DNA of 64,000 nt from Euptelea pleiosperma (GCA_035048495.1 CM068548.1:372001-436000), one strand, 5' to 3'; counted from the stretch's first letter, positions 9,824-24,900 are shown. Notes: generated from the letters alone by a model not told the origin. Numbers and translations: made by a program.

Positions 9824-12800
9824 ATTAGACTCATACTCTTCCATTACTATTGTTTCAACATATTTGAAGTGTTGGAACAAGATTCGAGACAGTCGAAACA
9901 AGTTAGCTCCATCCGTTCATCAACGTCTCAAATTGGACTCAGTTTGTGTGCTACATTGCTAAGCCTATAACTTGTGACTTTTTCGCAACCGACCTCGTAA
10001 TTGGACTCAAACTCTTCTATTACTATTGTTTCAACAGATTTGATGTGTTGGAACAAGATTCGGGACGGTCGAAACAAGTTAGCTCCATCCGTTCGTCAAC
10101 GTCTCAAATTGGACTCAGTTTGTGTGTTACGTTCCGAACCCTATAACTTGTGACTTTTTCGCAACCGGACCTCGTAATTGGACTCAAACTCTTCCATTAC
10201 TATTGTTTCATCACATTTGAAGTGGTGGAACAAGATTCGTGACAGTCGAAACAAGTTAGCTTCATCCGTGCGTCAACGTCTCAAATTGGACTCAGTTTGT
10301 GTGTTACATTCCGAACCTATAACTTGTGACTTTTTCGCAACCGGACCTCGTAATTGGACTCAAACTCTTCCATTACTATTGTTTCATAACATTTGAAGTG
10401 GTGGAACAAGATTCGTGACAGTCGAAGCAAGTTAGCTCCATCCGTGCGTCAACGTCTCAAATTGGACTCAGTTTGTGTGTTACATTCCGAACCTATAACT
10501 TGTGACTTTTTCGTAACCGGACCTCGTAATTGGACTCATACTCTTCCATTACTATTGTTTCAGCATATTTGAAGTGTTGGAACAAGATTCGAGACATTCG
10601 AAACAAGTTAGCTCCATCCGTTCATCAACGTCTCAAATTGGACTCAGTTTTTGTGTTACATTCCGAAGCCTATAACTTGTGACTTTTTTGCAACCGGACC
10701 TCATAATTAGACTCATACTCTTCCATTACTATTGTTTCAACATATTTGAAGTGTTGGAACAAGATTCGAGACAGTCGAAACTAGTTAGCTCCATCCGTTC
10801 ATCAACGTCTCAAATTGGACTCAGTTTTTGTGTTACATTGCGAAGCCTATAACTTGTGACTTTTTTGCAACCGGACCTCATAATTAGACTCATACTCTTA
10901 CATTACTATTGTTTCAACATATTTGAAGTGTTGGAACAAGATTCGGGACAGTCGAAACAAGTTAGCTCCATCCGTTCGTCAACGTCTCAAATTGGACTCA
11001 GTTTCTGTGTTACATTCCGAAGCCTATAACTTGTGACTTTTTCGCAACCGGACCTCATAATTAGACTCAAACTCTTCCATTACTATTGTTTCAACATATT
11101 TGAAGTGTTGGAACAAGATTCGAGACAGTCGAAACAAGTTAGCTCCATCCGTTCATCAACATCTCAAATTGGACTCAGTTTTTGTGTTACATTCCGAAGC
11201 CTATAACTTGTGACTTTTTTGCAACCGGACCTCATAATTAGACTCATACTCTTCCATTACTATTGTTTCAACATATTTGAAGTGTTGGAACAAGATTCGG
11301 GACAGTCGAAACAAGTTAGCTCCATCCGTTCGTCAACGTCTCAAATTGGACTCAGTTTCTGTGTTACATTCCGAAGCCTATAACTTGTGACTTTTTCGCA
11401 ACCGGACCTCATAATTAGACTCAAACTCTTCCATTACTATTGTTTCAACAGATTTGAAGTGTTGGAACAATATTTGGGACAGTCGAAACAAGTTAGCTCC
11501 ATCCGTACGTCAACCGTCTCAAATTGGACTCAGTTTCTGTGTTACATTCCTAAGCCTATAACTTGTGACTTTTTCGCAACCGGACCTCGTAATTGGACTC
11601 AAACTCTTCTATTACTATTGTTTCAAAAGATTTGAAGTGTTGGAATAAGATTTGGGACAGTCGAAACAAGTTAGCTCCATCCGTGCATCAACGTCTCAAA
11701 TTCGACTCAATTTGTGTGTAACATTCCGAAGCCTATAACTTGTGACTTTGTCGCAATCAGACCTCGTAATTTTACTCAAACTCTTCCATTATTATTGTTT
11801 CAACACATTTGAAGTATTGGAACATGATTCGGGACAGGCAAAACAAGTTAGCTCCATCCGTGCGTCAACATCTCAAAATGGACATAGTTTGTGTGTTACA
11901 TTCCGAAGCCAATAACTTGTGACTTTTTCGAAACCGAACCTCGTAATGGGACTCAAACTCTTGTATTACTATTATTTCAACACATTTGATGTGTTGGAAC
12001 AAGATTCGGGACGGTCGAAACTAGTTAGCTCCATCCGTTCGTCAACGTCTCAAATTGGACTCAGTTTGTGAGTTACATTCCGAAGCCTATAACTTGTGAG
12101 TTTTTTGCAACCGGACCTCATAATTAGACTCATACTCTTCCATCACTATTGTTTCAACATATTTGAAGTGTTGGAACAAGATTCGGGACAGTCGAAACAA
12201 GTTAGCTCCATCCGTTCGTCAACGTCTCAAATTGGACTCAGTTTCTGTGTTACATTCCGAAGCCTATAACTTGTGACTTTTTCGCAACCGGACCTCATAA
12301 TTAGACTCAAACTCTTCCATTACTATTGTTTCAACAGATTTGAAGTGTTGGAACAATATTTGGGGCAGTGGAAACAAGTTAGCTCTATCCGTACGTCAAC
12401 GTCTCAAATTGGACTCAGTTTCTGTGTTGCATTCCGAAGCCTATAACTTGTGACTTTTTCGCAACCGGACCTCGTGATTGGACTCAAACTCTTCTATAAC
12501 TATTGTTACAACACATTTGATGTGTTGGAACAAGATTCGGGACGGTCGAAACTAGTTAGCTCCATCCGTTCGTCAACCTCTCAAATTGGACTCAGTTTGT
12601 GAGTTACATTCCGAAGCCTATAACTTGTGACTTTTTTGCAACCGGACCTCATAATTAGACTCATACTCTTTCATTACTATTGTTTCAACATATTTGAAGT
12701 GTTGAAACAAGATTCGGGACAGTCAAAATAAGTTAGCTCCATCCGTACGTCAACGTCTCAAATTGGACACAGTTTGTGTGTTACATTCCGTAGCCTATAA

Positions 12801-14543
12801 CTTGTGACTTTTTCGCAACCGGACCTCACAATTAGACCCAAACTCTTTCATTACTATTGTTTTAATAGATTTGAAGTGTTGGAAAAATATTTGGGACAGT
12901 CAAAACAAGTTAGCTCCATCCGTGCGTCAACGTCTCAAATTGGACTCAGTTTGTGTGCTACATTCCTAAGCCTATAACTTGTGACTTTTTCGCAACCGGA
13001 CCTCGTAATTGGACTCAAACTCTTCTATTACTATTGTTTCAACAGATTTGATGTGTTGGAACAAGATTCGGGACGGTCGAAACAAGTTAGCTCCATCCGT
13101 TCGTCAACGTCTCAAATTGGACTCAGTTTGTGTGTTACGTTCCGAACCCTATAACTTGTGACTTTTTCGCAACCGGACCTCGTAATTGGACTCAAACTCT
13201 TCCATTACTATTGTTTCATCACATTTGAAGTAGTGGAACAAGATTCGTGACAGTCGAAACAAGTTAGCTCCATCCGTGCGTCAACGTCTCAAATTGGACT
13301 CAGTTTGTGTGTTACATTCCGAACCTATAAGTTGTGACTTTTTCGCAACCGGACCTCGTAATTGGACTCAAACTCTTGTATTACTATTATTTCAACACAT
13401 TTGATGTGTTGGAACAAGATTCGGGACGGTCGAAACTAGTTAGCTCCATCCGTTCGTCAACGTCTCAAATTGGACTCAGTTTGTGTGTTACATTCCGAAG
13501 CCTATAACTTGTGACTTTTTTGCAACCGGACCTCATAATTAGACTCATACTCTTCCATTACTATTATTTCGACATATTTGAAGTGTTGGAACAAGATTTG
13601 AGACAGTCGAAACAAGTTAGCTCCATCCGTTCCTCAACGTCTCAAATTGGACTCAGTTTTTGTGTTACATTGCGAAGCCTATAACTTGTGACTTTTTTGC
13701 AACCGGACCTCATAATTAGACTCATACTCTTCCATTACTATTGTTTCAACATATTTGAAGTGTTGGAACAAGATTCGGGACAGTTGAAACAAGTTAGCTC
13801 CATCCGTTCGTCAACGTCTCAAATTTGACTCAGTTTCTGTGTTACATTCCGAAGCCTATAACTTGTGACTTTTTTGCAACCGGACCTCATAATTAGACTC
13901 ATACTCTTCCATTACTATTATTTCGACATATTTGAAGTGTTGGAACAAGATTTGAGACAGTCGAAACAAGTTAGCTCCATCCGTTCATCAACGTCTCAAA
14001 TTGGACTCAGTTTCTGTGTTACATTCCGAACCCTATAACTTGTGACTTTTTCGCAACCGAACCTCGTAATTGGACTCAAACTCTTCCATTACTATTGTTT
14101 CATCACATTTGAAGTGGTGGAACAAGATTCGTGACATTCGAAACAAGTTAGCTCCATCTGTGCGTCAACGTCTCAAATTGGACTTTTTCGCAATCGGACC
14201 TCACAATTAGACCCTAACTCTTTCATTACTATTGTTTTAATCGATTTAAAGTGTTGGAAAAATATTTGGGACAGTCAAAACAAGTTAGCTCCATCCGTGC
14301 GTCAACGTCTCAAATTGGACTCAGTTTGTGTGCTACATTCCTAAGCCTATAACTTGTGACTTTTTCGCAACCGGACCTCGTAATTGGACTCAAACTCTTC
14401 TATTACTATTGTTTCAACAGATTTGAAGTGTTGGAACAAGATTCGGGACGGTCGAAACAAGTTAGCTCCATCCGTTCGTCAACGTCTCAAATTGGACTCA
14501 GTTTGTGTGTTACGTTCCGAACCCTATAACTTGTGACTTTTTC

Positions 14544-17500
14544 GCAACCAGACCTCGTAATTGGACTCAAACTCTTCCATTACTATTGTTTCATCACATT
14601 TGAAGTGGTGGAACAAGATTCGTGACAGTCGAAACAAGTTAGCTCCATCCGTGCGTCAACGTCTCAAATTGGACTCAGTTTGTGTGTTACATTCAGAACC
14701 TATAACTTGTGACTTTTTCGCAACCGGACCTCGTAATTGGACTCATACTCTTCCATTACTATTGTTTCAACATATTTGAAGTGTTGGAACAAGATTCGAG
14801 ACAGTCGAAACAAGTTAGCTCCATCCGTTCATCAACGTCTCAAATTGGACTCAGTTTTTGTGTTACATTCCGAAGCCTATAACTTGTGACTTTTTTGCAA
14901 CCGGACCTCATAATTAGACTCATACTCTTCCATTACTATTATTTCGACATATTTGAAGTGTTGGAACAAGATTTGAGACAGTCGAAACAAGTTAGCTCCA
15001 TCCGTTCATCAATGTCTCAAATTGGACTCAGTTTTTGTGTTACATTGCGAAGCCTATAACTTGTGACTTTTTTGCAACCGGACCTCATAATTAGACTCAT
15101 ACTCTTCCATTGCTATTGTTTCAACATATTTGAAGTGTTGGAACAAGATTCGGGACAGTCGAAACAAGTTAGCTCCATCCGTTCGTCAACGTCTCAAATT
15201 GGACTCAGTTTCTGTGTTACATTCCGAAGCCTATAACTTGTGACTTTTTCGCAACCGGACCTCATAATTAGACTCAAACTCTTCCATTACTATTGTTTCA
15301 ACATATTTGAAGTGTTGGAACAAGATTCGAGACAGTCGAAACAAGTTAGCTCCATCCGTTCATCAACGTCTCAAATTGGAGTCAGTTTTTGTGTTACATT
15401 CCGAAGCCTATAACTTGTGACTTTTTTGCAACCGGACCTCATAATTAGACTCATACTCTTCCATTACTATTGTTTCGACATATTTGAAGTGTTGGAACAA
15501 GATCGAGACAGTCGAAAAAAGTTAGCTCCATCCGTTCATCAACGTCTCAAATTGGACTCAGTTTTTATGTTACATTGCGAAGCCTATAACTTGTGACTTT
15601 TTTGCAACCGGACCTCATAATTAGACTCATACTCTTCCATTACTATTGTTTCAACATATTTGAAGTGTTGGAACAAGATTCGAGACAGTCGAAACAAGTT
15701 AGCTCCATCCGTTCATCAACGTCTCAAATTGGACTCAGTTTGTGTGCTACATTGCTAAGCCTATAACTTGTGACTTTTTCGCAACCGGACCTCGTAATTG
15801 GACTCAAACTCTTCTATTACTATTGTTTCAACAGATTTGATGTGTTGGAACAAGATTCGGGACGGTCGAAACAAGTTAGTTCCATCCGTTCGTCAACGTC
15901 TCAAATTGGACTCAGTTTGTGTGTTACGTTCCGAACCCTATAACTTGTGACTTTTTCGCAACCGGACCTCGTAATTGGACTCAAACTCTTCCATTACTAT
16001 TGTTTCATCACATTTGAAGTGGTGGAACAAGATTCGTGACAGTCGAAACAAGTTAGCTTCATCCGTGCGTCAACGTCTCAAATTGGACTCAGTTTGTGTG
16101 TTACATTCCGAACCTATAACTTGTGACTTTTTCGCAACCGGACCTCGTAATTGGACTCAAACTCTTCCATTACTATTGTTTCATAACATTTGAAGTGGTG
16201 GAACAAGATTCGTGACAGTCGAAGCAAGTTAGCTCCATCCGTGCGTCAACGTCTCAAATTGGACTCAGTTTGTGTGTTACATTCCGAACCTATAACTTGT
16301 GACTTTTTCGTAACCGGACCTCGTAATTGGACTCATACTCTTCCATTACTATTGTTTCAACATATTTGAAGTGTTGGAACAAGATTCGAGACAGTCGAAA
16401 CAAGTTAGCTCCATCCGTTCATCAACGTCTCAAATTGGACTCAGTTTTTGTGTTACATTCCGAAGCCTATAACTTGTGACTTTTTTGCAACCGGACCTCA
16501 TAATTAGACTCATACTCTTCCATTACTATTGTTTCAACATATTTGAAGTGTTGGAACAAGATTCGAGACGGTCGAAACTAGTTAGCTCCATCCGTTCATC
16601 AACGTCTCAAATTGGACTCAGTTTTTGTGTTACATTCCGAAGCCTATAACTTGTGACTTTTTTGCAACCGGACCTCATAATTAGACTCATACTCTTCCAT
16701 TACTATTGTTTCAACATATTTGAAGTGTTGGAACAAGATTCGAGACAGTCGAAACTAGTTAGCTCCATCCGTTCATCAACGTCTCAAATTGGACTCAGTT
16801 TTTGTGTTACATTGCGAAGCCTATAACTTGTGACTTTTTTGCAACCGGACCTCATAATTAGACTCATACTCTTACATTACTATTGTTTCAACATATTTGA
16901 AGTGTTGGAACAAGATTCAGGACAGTCGAAACAAGTTAGCTCCATCCGTTCGTCAACGTCTCAAATTGGACTCAGTTTCTGTGTTACATTCCGAAGCCTA
17001 TAACTTGTGACTTTTTCGCAACCGGACCTCATAATTAGACTCAAACTCTTCCATTACTATTGTTTCAACATATTTGAAGTGTTGGAACAAGATTCGAGAC
17101 AGTCGAAACAAGTTAGCTCCATCCGTTCATCAACATCTCAAATTGGACTCAGTTTTTGTGTTACATTCCGAAGCCTATAACTTGTGACTTTTTTGCAACC
17201 GGACCTCATAATTAGACTCATACTCTTCCATTACTATTGTTTCAACATATTTGAAGTGTTGGAACAAGATTCGGGACAGTCGAAACAAGTTAGCTCCATC
17301 CGTTCGTCAACGTCTCAAATTGGACTCAGTTTCTGTGTTACATTCCGAAGCCTATAACTTGTGACTTTTTCGCAACCGGACCTCATAATTAGACTCAAAC
17401 TCTTCCATTACTATTGTTTCAACAGATTTGAAGTGTTGGAACAATATTTGGGACAGTCGAAACAAGTTAGCTCCATCCGTACGTCAACCGTCTCAAATTG

Positions 17501-18257
17501 GACTCAGTTTCTGTGTTACATTCCTAAGCCTATAACTTGTGACTTTTTCGCAACCGGACCTCGTAATTGGACTCAAACTCTTCTATTACTATTGTTTCAA
17601 AAGATTTGAAGTGTTGGAATAAGATTTGGGACAGTCGAAACAAGTTAGCTCCATCCGTGCATCAACGTCTCAAATTCGACTCAATTTGTGTGTAACATTC
17701 CGAAGCCTATAACTTGTGACTTTGTCGCAATCAGACCTCGTAATTTTACTCAAACTCTTCCATTATTATTGTTTCAACACATTTGAAGTATTGGAACATG
17801 ATTCGGGACAGGCAAAACAAGTTAGCTCCATCCGTGCGTCAACATCTCAAAATGGACATAGTTTGTGTGTTACATTCCGAAGCCAATAACTTGTGACTTT
17901 TTCGAAACCGAACCTCGTAATGGGACTCAAACTCTTGTATTACTATTATTTCAACACATTTGATGTGTTGGAACAAGATTCGGGACGGTCGAAACTAGTT
18001 AGCTCCATCCGTTCGTCAACGTCTCAAATTGGACTCAGTTTGTGAGTTACATTCCGAAGCCTATAACTTGTGAGTTTTTTGCAACCGGACCTCATAATTA
18101 GACTCATACTCTTCCATCACTATTGTTTCAACATATTTGAAGTGTTGGAACAAGATTCGGGACAGTCGAAACAAGTTAGCTCCATCCGTTCGTCAACGTC
18201 TCAAATTGGACTCAGTTTGTGTGTTACGTTCCGAACCCTATAACTTGTGACTTTTTC
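14544..18257. repeat. HOR segment 2 (21 monomers, 3714 bp)
   Basis: Order: W B R2 F X Y Z O2 A1 A2 B B/C C D E F G H I J F/O. It matches segment 1 up to J. It gains one extra monomer (B/C, 16487-16663) and then jumps from F to the end of O inside the monomer 18081-18257. This removes K through V, and W follows at once. The truncated U monomer is therefore absent here. Confidence 0.83.
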
Positions 18258-21200
18258 GCAACCGGACCTCGTAATTGGACTCAAACTCTTCCATTACTAT
18301 TGTTTCATCACATTTGAAGTGGTGGAACAAGATTCGTGACAGTCGAAACAAGTTAGCTCCATCCGTGCGTCAACGTCTCAAATTGGACTCAGTTTGTGTG
18401 TTACATTCAGAACCTATAACTTGTGACTTTTTCGCAACCGGACCTCGTAATTGGACTCATACTCTTCCATTACTATTGTTTCAACATATTTGAAGTGTTG
18501 GAACAAGATTCGAGACAGTCGAAACAAGTTAGCTCCATCCGTTCATCAACGTCTCAAATTGGACTCAGTTTTTGTGTTACATTCCGAAGCCTATAACTTG
18601 TGACTTTTTTGCAACCGGACCTCATAATTAGACTCATACTCTTCCATTACTATTATTTCGACATATTTGAAGTGTTGGAACAAGATTTGAGACAGTCGAA
18701 ACAAGTTAGCTCCATCCGTTCATCAATGTCTCAAATTGGACTCAGTTTTTGTGTTACATTGCGAAGCCTATAACTTGTGACTTTTTTGCAACCGGACCTC
18801 ATAATTAGACTCATACTCTTCCATTACTATTGTTTCAACATATTTGAAGTGTTGGAACAAGATTCGGGACAGTCGAAACAAGTTAGCTCCATCCGTTCGT
18901 CAACGTCTCAAATTGGACTCAGTTTCTGTGTTACATTCCGAAGCCTATAACTTGTGACTTTTTCGCAACCGGACCTCATAATTAGACTCAAACTCTTCCA
19001 TTACTATTGTTTCAACATATTTGAAGTGTTGGAACAAGATTCGAGACAGTCGAAACAAGTTAGCTCCATCCGTTCATCAACGTCTCAAATTGGAGTCAGT
19101 TTTTGTGTTACATTCCGAAGCCTATAACTTGTGACTTTTTTGCAACCGGACCTCATAATTAGACTCATACTCTTCCATTACTATTGTTTCGACATATTTG
19201 AAGTGTTGGAACAAGATCGAGACAGTCGAAACAAGTTAGCTCCATCCGTTCATCAACGTCTCAAATTGGACTCAGTTTTTGTGTTACATTGCGAAGCCTA
19301 TAACTTGTGACTTTTTTGCAACCGGACCTCATAATTAGACTCATACTCTTTCATTACTATTGTTTCAACATATTTGAAGTGTTGAAACAAGATTCGGGAC
19401 AGTCAAAATAAGTTAGCTCCATCCGTACGTCAACGTCTCAAATTGGACACAGTTTGTGTGTTACATTCCGTAGCCTATAACTTGTGACTTTTTCGCAACC
19501 GGACCTCACAATTAGACCCAAACTCTTTCATTACTATTGTTTTAATAGATTTGAAGTGTTGGAAAAATATTTGGGACAGTGGAAACAAGTTAGCTCTATC
19601 CGTACGTCAACGTCTCAAATTGGACTCAGTTTCTGTGTTGCATTCCGAAGCCTATAACTTGTGACTTTTTCGCAACCGGACCTCGTGATTGGACTCAAAC
19701 TCTTCTATAACTATTGTTACAACACATTTGATGTGTTGGAACAAGATTCGGGACGGTCGAAACTAGTTAGCTCCATCCGTTCGTCAACCTCTCAAATTGG
19801 ACTCAGTTTGTGAGTTACATTCCGAAGCCTATAACTTGTGACTTTTTTGCAACCGGACCTCATAATTAGACTCATACTCTTTCATTACTATTGTTTCAAC
19901 ATATTTGAAGTGTTGAAACAAGATTCGGGACAGTCAAAATAAGTTAGCTCCATCCGTACGTCAACGTCTCAAATTGGACACAGTTTGTGTGTTACATTCC
20001 GTAGCCTATAACTTGTGACTTTTTCGCAACCGGACCTCACAATTAGACCCAAACTCTTTCATTACTATTGTTTTAATAGATTTGAAGTGTTGGAAAAATA
20101 TTTGGGACAGTCAAAACAAGTTAGCTCCATCCGTGCGTCAACGTCTCAAATTGGACTCAGTTTGTGTGCTACATTCCTAAGCCTATAACTTGTGACTTTT
20201 TCGCAACCGGACCTCGTAATTGGACTCAAACTCTTCTATTACTATTGTTTCAACAGATTTGAAGTGTTGGAACAAGATTCGGGACGGTCGAAACAAGTTA
20301 GCTCCATCCGTTCGTCAACGTCTCAAATTGGACTCAGTTTGTGTGTTACGTTCCGAACCCTATAACTTGTGACTTTTTCGCAACCGGACCTCGTAATTGG
20401 ACTCAAACTCTTCCATTACTATTGTTTCATCACATTTGAAGTGGTGGAACAAGATTCGTGACAGTCGAAACAAGTTAGCTTCATCCGTGCGTCAACGTCT
20501 CAAATTGGACTCAGTTTGTGTGTTACGTTCCGAACCCTATAACTTGTGACTTTTTCGCAACCGGACCTCGTAATTGGACTCAAACTCTTCCATTACTATT
20601 GTTTCATCACATTTGAAGTAGTGGAACAAGATTCGTGACAGTCGAAACAAGTTAGCTCCATCCGTGCGTCAACGTCTCAAATTGGACTCAGTTTGTGTGT
20701 TACATTCCGAACCTATAACTTGTGACTTTTTCGTAACCGGACCTCGTATTTGGACTCAAACTCTTGTATTACTATTATTTCAACACATTTGATGTGTTGG
20801 AACAAGATTCGGGACGGTCGAAACTAGTTAGCTCCATCCGTTCGTCAACGTCTCAAATTGGACTCAGTTTGTGTGTTACATTCCGAAGCCTATAACTTGT
20901 GACTTTTTTGCAACCGGACCTCATAATTAGACTCATACTCTTCCATTACTATTATTTCGACATATTTGAAGTGTTGGAACAAGATTTGAGACAGTCGAAA
21001 CAAGTTAGCTCCATCCGTTCATCAACGTCTCAAATTGGACTCAGTTTTTGTGTTACATTGCGAAGCCTATAACTTGTGACTTTTTTGCAACCGGACCTCA
21101 TAATTAGACTCATACTCTTCCATTACTATTGTTTCAACATATTTGAAGTGTTGGAACAAGATTCGGGACAGTTGAAACAAGTTAGCTCCATCCGTTCGTC

Positions 21201-21931
21201 AACGTCTCAAATTTGACTCAGTTTCTGTGTTACATTCCGAAGCCTATAACTTGTGACTTTTTCGCAACCGGACCTCATAATTAGACTCAAACTCTTCCAT
21301 TACTATTGTTTCAACATATTTGAAGTGCTGGAAAAAGATTCGGGACAGTCGAAACAAGTTAGCTCCATCCGTTCGTCAACGTCTCAAATTGGACTCAGTT
21401 TCTGTGTTACATTCCGAACCCTATAACTGGTGACTTTTTCGCAACCGAACCTCGTAATTGGACTCAAACTCTTCCATTACTATTGTTTCATCACATTTGA
21501 AGTGGTGGAACAAGATTCGTGACATTCGAAACAAGTTAGCTCCATCTGTGCGTCAACGTCTCAAATTGGACTTTTTCGCAACCGGACCTCACAATTAGAC
21601 CCAAACTCTTTCATTACTATTGTTTTAATCGATTTAAAGTGTTGGAAAAATATTTGGGACAGTCAAAACAAGTTAGCTCCATCCGTGCGTCAACGTCTCA
21701 AATTGGACTCAGTTTGTGTGCTACATTCCTAAGCCTATAACTTGTGACTTTTTCGCAACCGGACCTCGTAATTGGACTCAAACTCTTCTATTACTATTGT
21801 TTCAACAGATTTGAAGTGTTGGAACAAGATTCGGGACGGTCGAAACAAGTTAGCTCCATCCGTTCGTCAACGTCTCAAATTGGACTCAGTTTGTGTGTTA
21901 CGTTCCGAACCCTATAACTTGTGACTTTTTC
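18258..21931. repeat. HOR segment 3 (21 monomers, 3674 bp), rearranged
   Basis: Order: W B R2 F X Y M N/K L M N O A1/O P Q R S T U V O. After Y the order jumps to M, then through an N/K chimera (19495-19671) back to L. The normal M N O run follows, and an A1/O chimera (20380-20556) sits before P. The A-J part of the HOR is missing. This is the most scrambled joint in the window apart from 22992-24229. Confidence 0.82.
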
Positions 21932-24900
21932 GCAACCGGACCTCGTAATTGGACTCAAACTCTTCCATTACTATTGTTTCATCACATTTGAAGTGGTGGA
22001 ACAAGATTCGTGACAGTCGAAACAAGTTAGCTCCATCCGTGCGTCAACGTCTCAAATTGGACTCAGTTTGTGTGTTACATTCAGAACCTATAACTTGTGA
22101 CTTTTTCGCAACCGGACCTCGTAATTGGACTCATACTCTTCCATTACTATTGTTTCAACATATTTGAAGTGTTGGAACAAGATTCGAGACAGTCGAAACA
22201 AGTTAGCTCCATCCGTTCATCAACGTCTCAAATTGGACTCAGTTTTTGTGTTACATTCCGAAGCCTATAACTTGTGACTTTTTTGCAACCGGACCTCATA
22301 ATTAGACTCATACTCTTCCATTACTATTATTTCGACATATTTGAAGTGTTGGAACAAGATTTGAGACAGTCGAAACAAGTTAGCTCCATCCGTTCATCAA
22401 TGTCTCAAATTGGACTCAGTTTTTGTGTTACATTGCGAAGCCTATAACTTGTGACTTTTTTGCAACCGGACCTCATAATTAGACTCATACTCTTCCATTA
22501 CTATTGTTTCAACATATTTGAAGTGTTGGAACAAGATTCGGGACAGTCGAAACAAGTTAGCTCCATCCGTTCGTCAACGTCTCAAATTGGACTCAGTTTC
22601 TGTGTTACATTCCGAAGCCTATAACTTGTGACTTTTTCGCAACCGGACCTCATAATTAGACTCAAACTCTTCCATTACTATTGTTTCAACATATTTGAAG
22701 TGTTGGAACAAGATTCGAGACAGTCGAAACAAGTTAGCTCCATCCGTTCATCAACGTCTCAAATTGGAGTCAGTTTTTGTGTTACATTCCGAAGCCTATA
22801 ACTTGTGACTTTTTTGCAACCGGACCTCATAATTAGACTCATACTCTTCCATTACTATTGTTTCGACATATTTGAAGTGTTGGAACAAGATCGAGACAGT
22901 CGAAACAAGTTAGCTCCATCCGTTCATCAACGTCTCAAATTGGACTCAGTTTTTGTGTTACATTGCGAAGCCTATAACTTGTGACTTTTTTGCAACCGGA
23001 CCTCATAATTAGACTCATACTCTTCCATTACTATTGTTTCAACATATTTGAAGTGTTGGAACAAGATTCGGGACAGTCGAAACAAGTTAGCTCCATCCGT
23101 TCGTCAACGTCTCAAATTGGACTCAGTTTCTGTGTTGCATTCCGAAGCCTATAACTTGTGACTTTTTCGCAACCGGACCTCGTGATTGGACTCAAACTCT
23201 TCTATAACTATTGTTACAACACATTTGATGTGTTGGACCAAGATTCGGGACGGTCGAAACTAGTTAGCTCCATCCGTTCGTCAACCTCTCAAATTGGACT
23301 CAGTTTCTGTGTTACATTCCGAAGCCTATAACTTGTGACTTTTTTGCAATCGGACCTCCTAATTAGACTCATACTCTTCCATTACTATTGTTTCGACATA
23401 TTTGAAGTGTTGGAACAAGATTCGAGACAGTCGAAACAAGTTAGCTCCATCCGTGCGTCAACATCTCAAATTGGACTCAGTTTTTGTGTTACATTCCGAA
23501 GCCTATAACTTGTGACTTTTTCGAAACCGGACCTCATAATTAGACTCATACTCTTCCATTACTATTGTTTCAACATATTTGAAGTGTTGGAACAAGATTC
23601 GGGACAGTCGAAACAAGTTAGCTCCATCCGTTCGTCAACGTCTCAAATTGGACTCAGTTTCTGTGTTACATTCCGAAGCCTATAACTTGTGACTTTTTCG
23701 CAACCGGACCTCATAATTAGACTCAAACTCTTCCATTACTATTGTTTCAACATATTTGAAGTGTTGGAACAAGATTCGAGACAGTCGAAACAAGTTAGCT
23801 CCATCCGTTCATCAACGTCTCAAATTGGAGTCAGTTTTTGTGTTACATTCCGAAGCCTATAACTTGTGACTTTTTTGCAACCGGACCTCATAATTAGACT
23901 CATACTCTTCCATTACTATTGTTTCAACATATTTGAAGTGTTGGAACAAGATTCGTGACAGTCGAAACAAGTTAGCTCCATCCGTGCGTCAACGTCTCAA
24001 ATTGGACTCAGTTTGTGTGTTACATTCCGAACCTATAACTTGTGACTTTTTCGTAACCGGACCTCGTAACTGGACTCATACTCTTCCATTACTATTGTTT
24101 CAACATATTTGAAGTGTTGGAACAATATTCGAGACAGTCGAAACAAGTTAGCTCCATCCGTTCATCAACGTCTCAAATTGGACTCAGTTTTTGTGTTACA
24201 TTCCGAAGCCTATAACTTGTGACTTTTTCGCAACCGGACCTCATAATTAGACTCAAACTCTTCCATTACTATTGTTTCAACAGATTTGAAGTGTTGGAAC
24301 AATTTTTGGGACAGTCGAAACAAGTTAGCTCCATCCGTACGTCAACCGTCTCAAATTGGACTCAGTTTCTGTGTTACATTCCTAAGCCTATAACTTGTGA
24401 CTTTTTCGCAACCGGACCTCGTAATTGGACTCAAACTCTTCTATTACTATTGTTTCAAAAGATTTGAAGTGTTGGAATAAGATTTGGGACAGTCGAAACA
24501 AGTTAGCTCCATCCGTGCATCAACGTCTCAAATTCGACTCAATTTGTGTGTAACATTCCGAAGCCTATAACTTGTGACTTTGTCGCAATCAGACCTCGTA
24601 ATTTTACTCAAACTCTTCCATTATTATTGTTTCAACACATTTGAAGTATTGGAACCTGATTCGGGACAGGCAAAACAAGTTAGCTCCATCCGTGCGTCAA
24701 CATCTCAAATTGGACATAGTTTGTGTGTTACATTCCGAAGCCAATAACTTGTGACTTTTTCGAAACCGAACCTCGTAATGGGACTCAAACTCTTGTATTA
24801 CTATTATTTCAACACATTTGATGTGTTGGAACAAGATTCGGGACGGTCGAAACTAGTTAGCTCCATCCGTTCGTCAACGTCTCAAATTGGACTCAGTTTA

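Larger units (their letters stand above)
4917..14543. repeat. HOR segment 1 (33 monomers, LTR inserted) and key to variants Q-AB
   Basis: Order: W B R2 F X Y Z(LTR) O2 A1 A2 B C D E F G H I J F K L M N O2 P Q R S R/T U V O. Without the LTR and duplicated target it is 5796 bp. Further diagnostics: Q like J but gtaattgg and tgtgttac; R atttcgacat with atttgagac (R2 also caatgtc, R3 cgggacag); S cagttgaaac with aaatttgactc; T gtgctggaaaaag; U truncated; V taatcgatttaaag; W cattcagaacct; X attggagtcag; Y aagatcgagac; Z gctacattgctaag; AA gtttcgacat with tcaacatctc and tcgaaacc; AB cgtgacag in a ttagactcatac monomer; B' cgtaactgg. The monomer at 13876-14052 is an R/T chimera. Confidence 0.85.
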
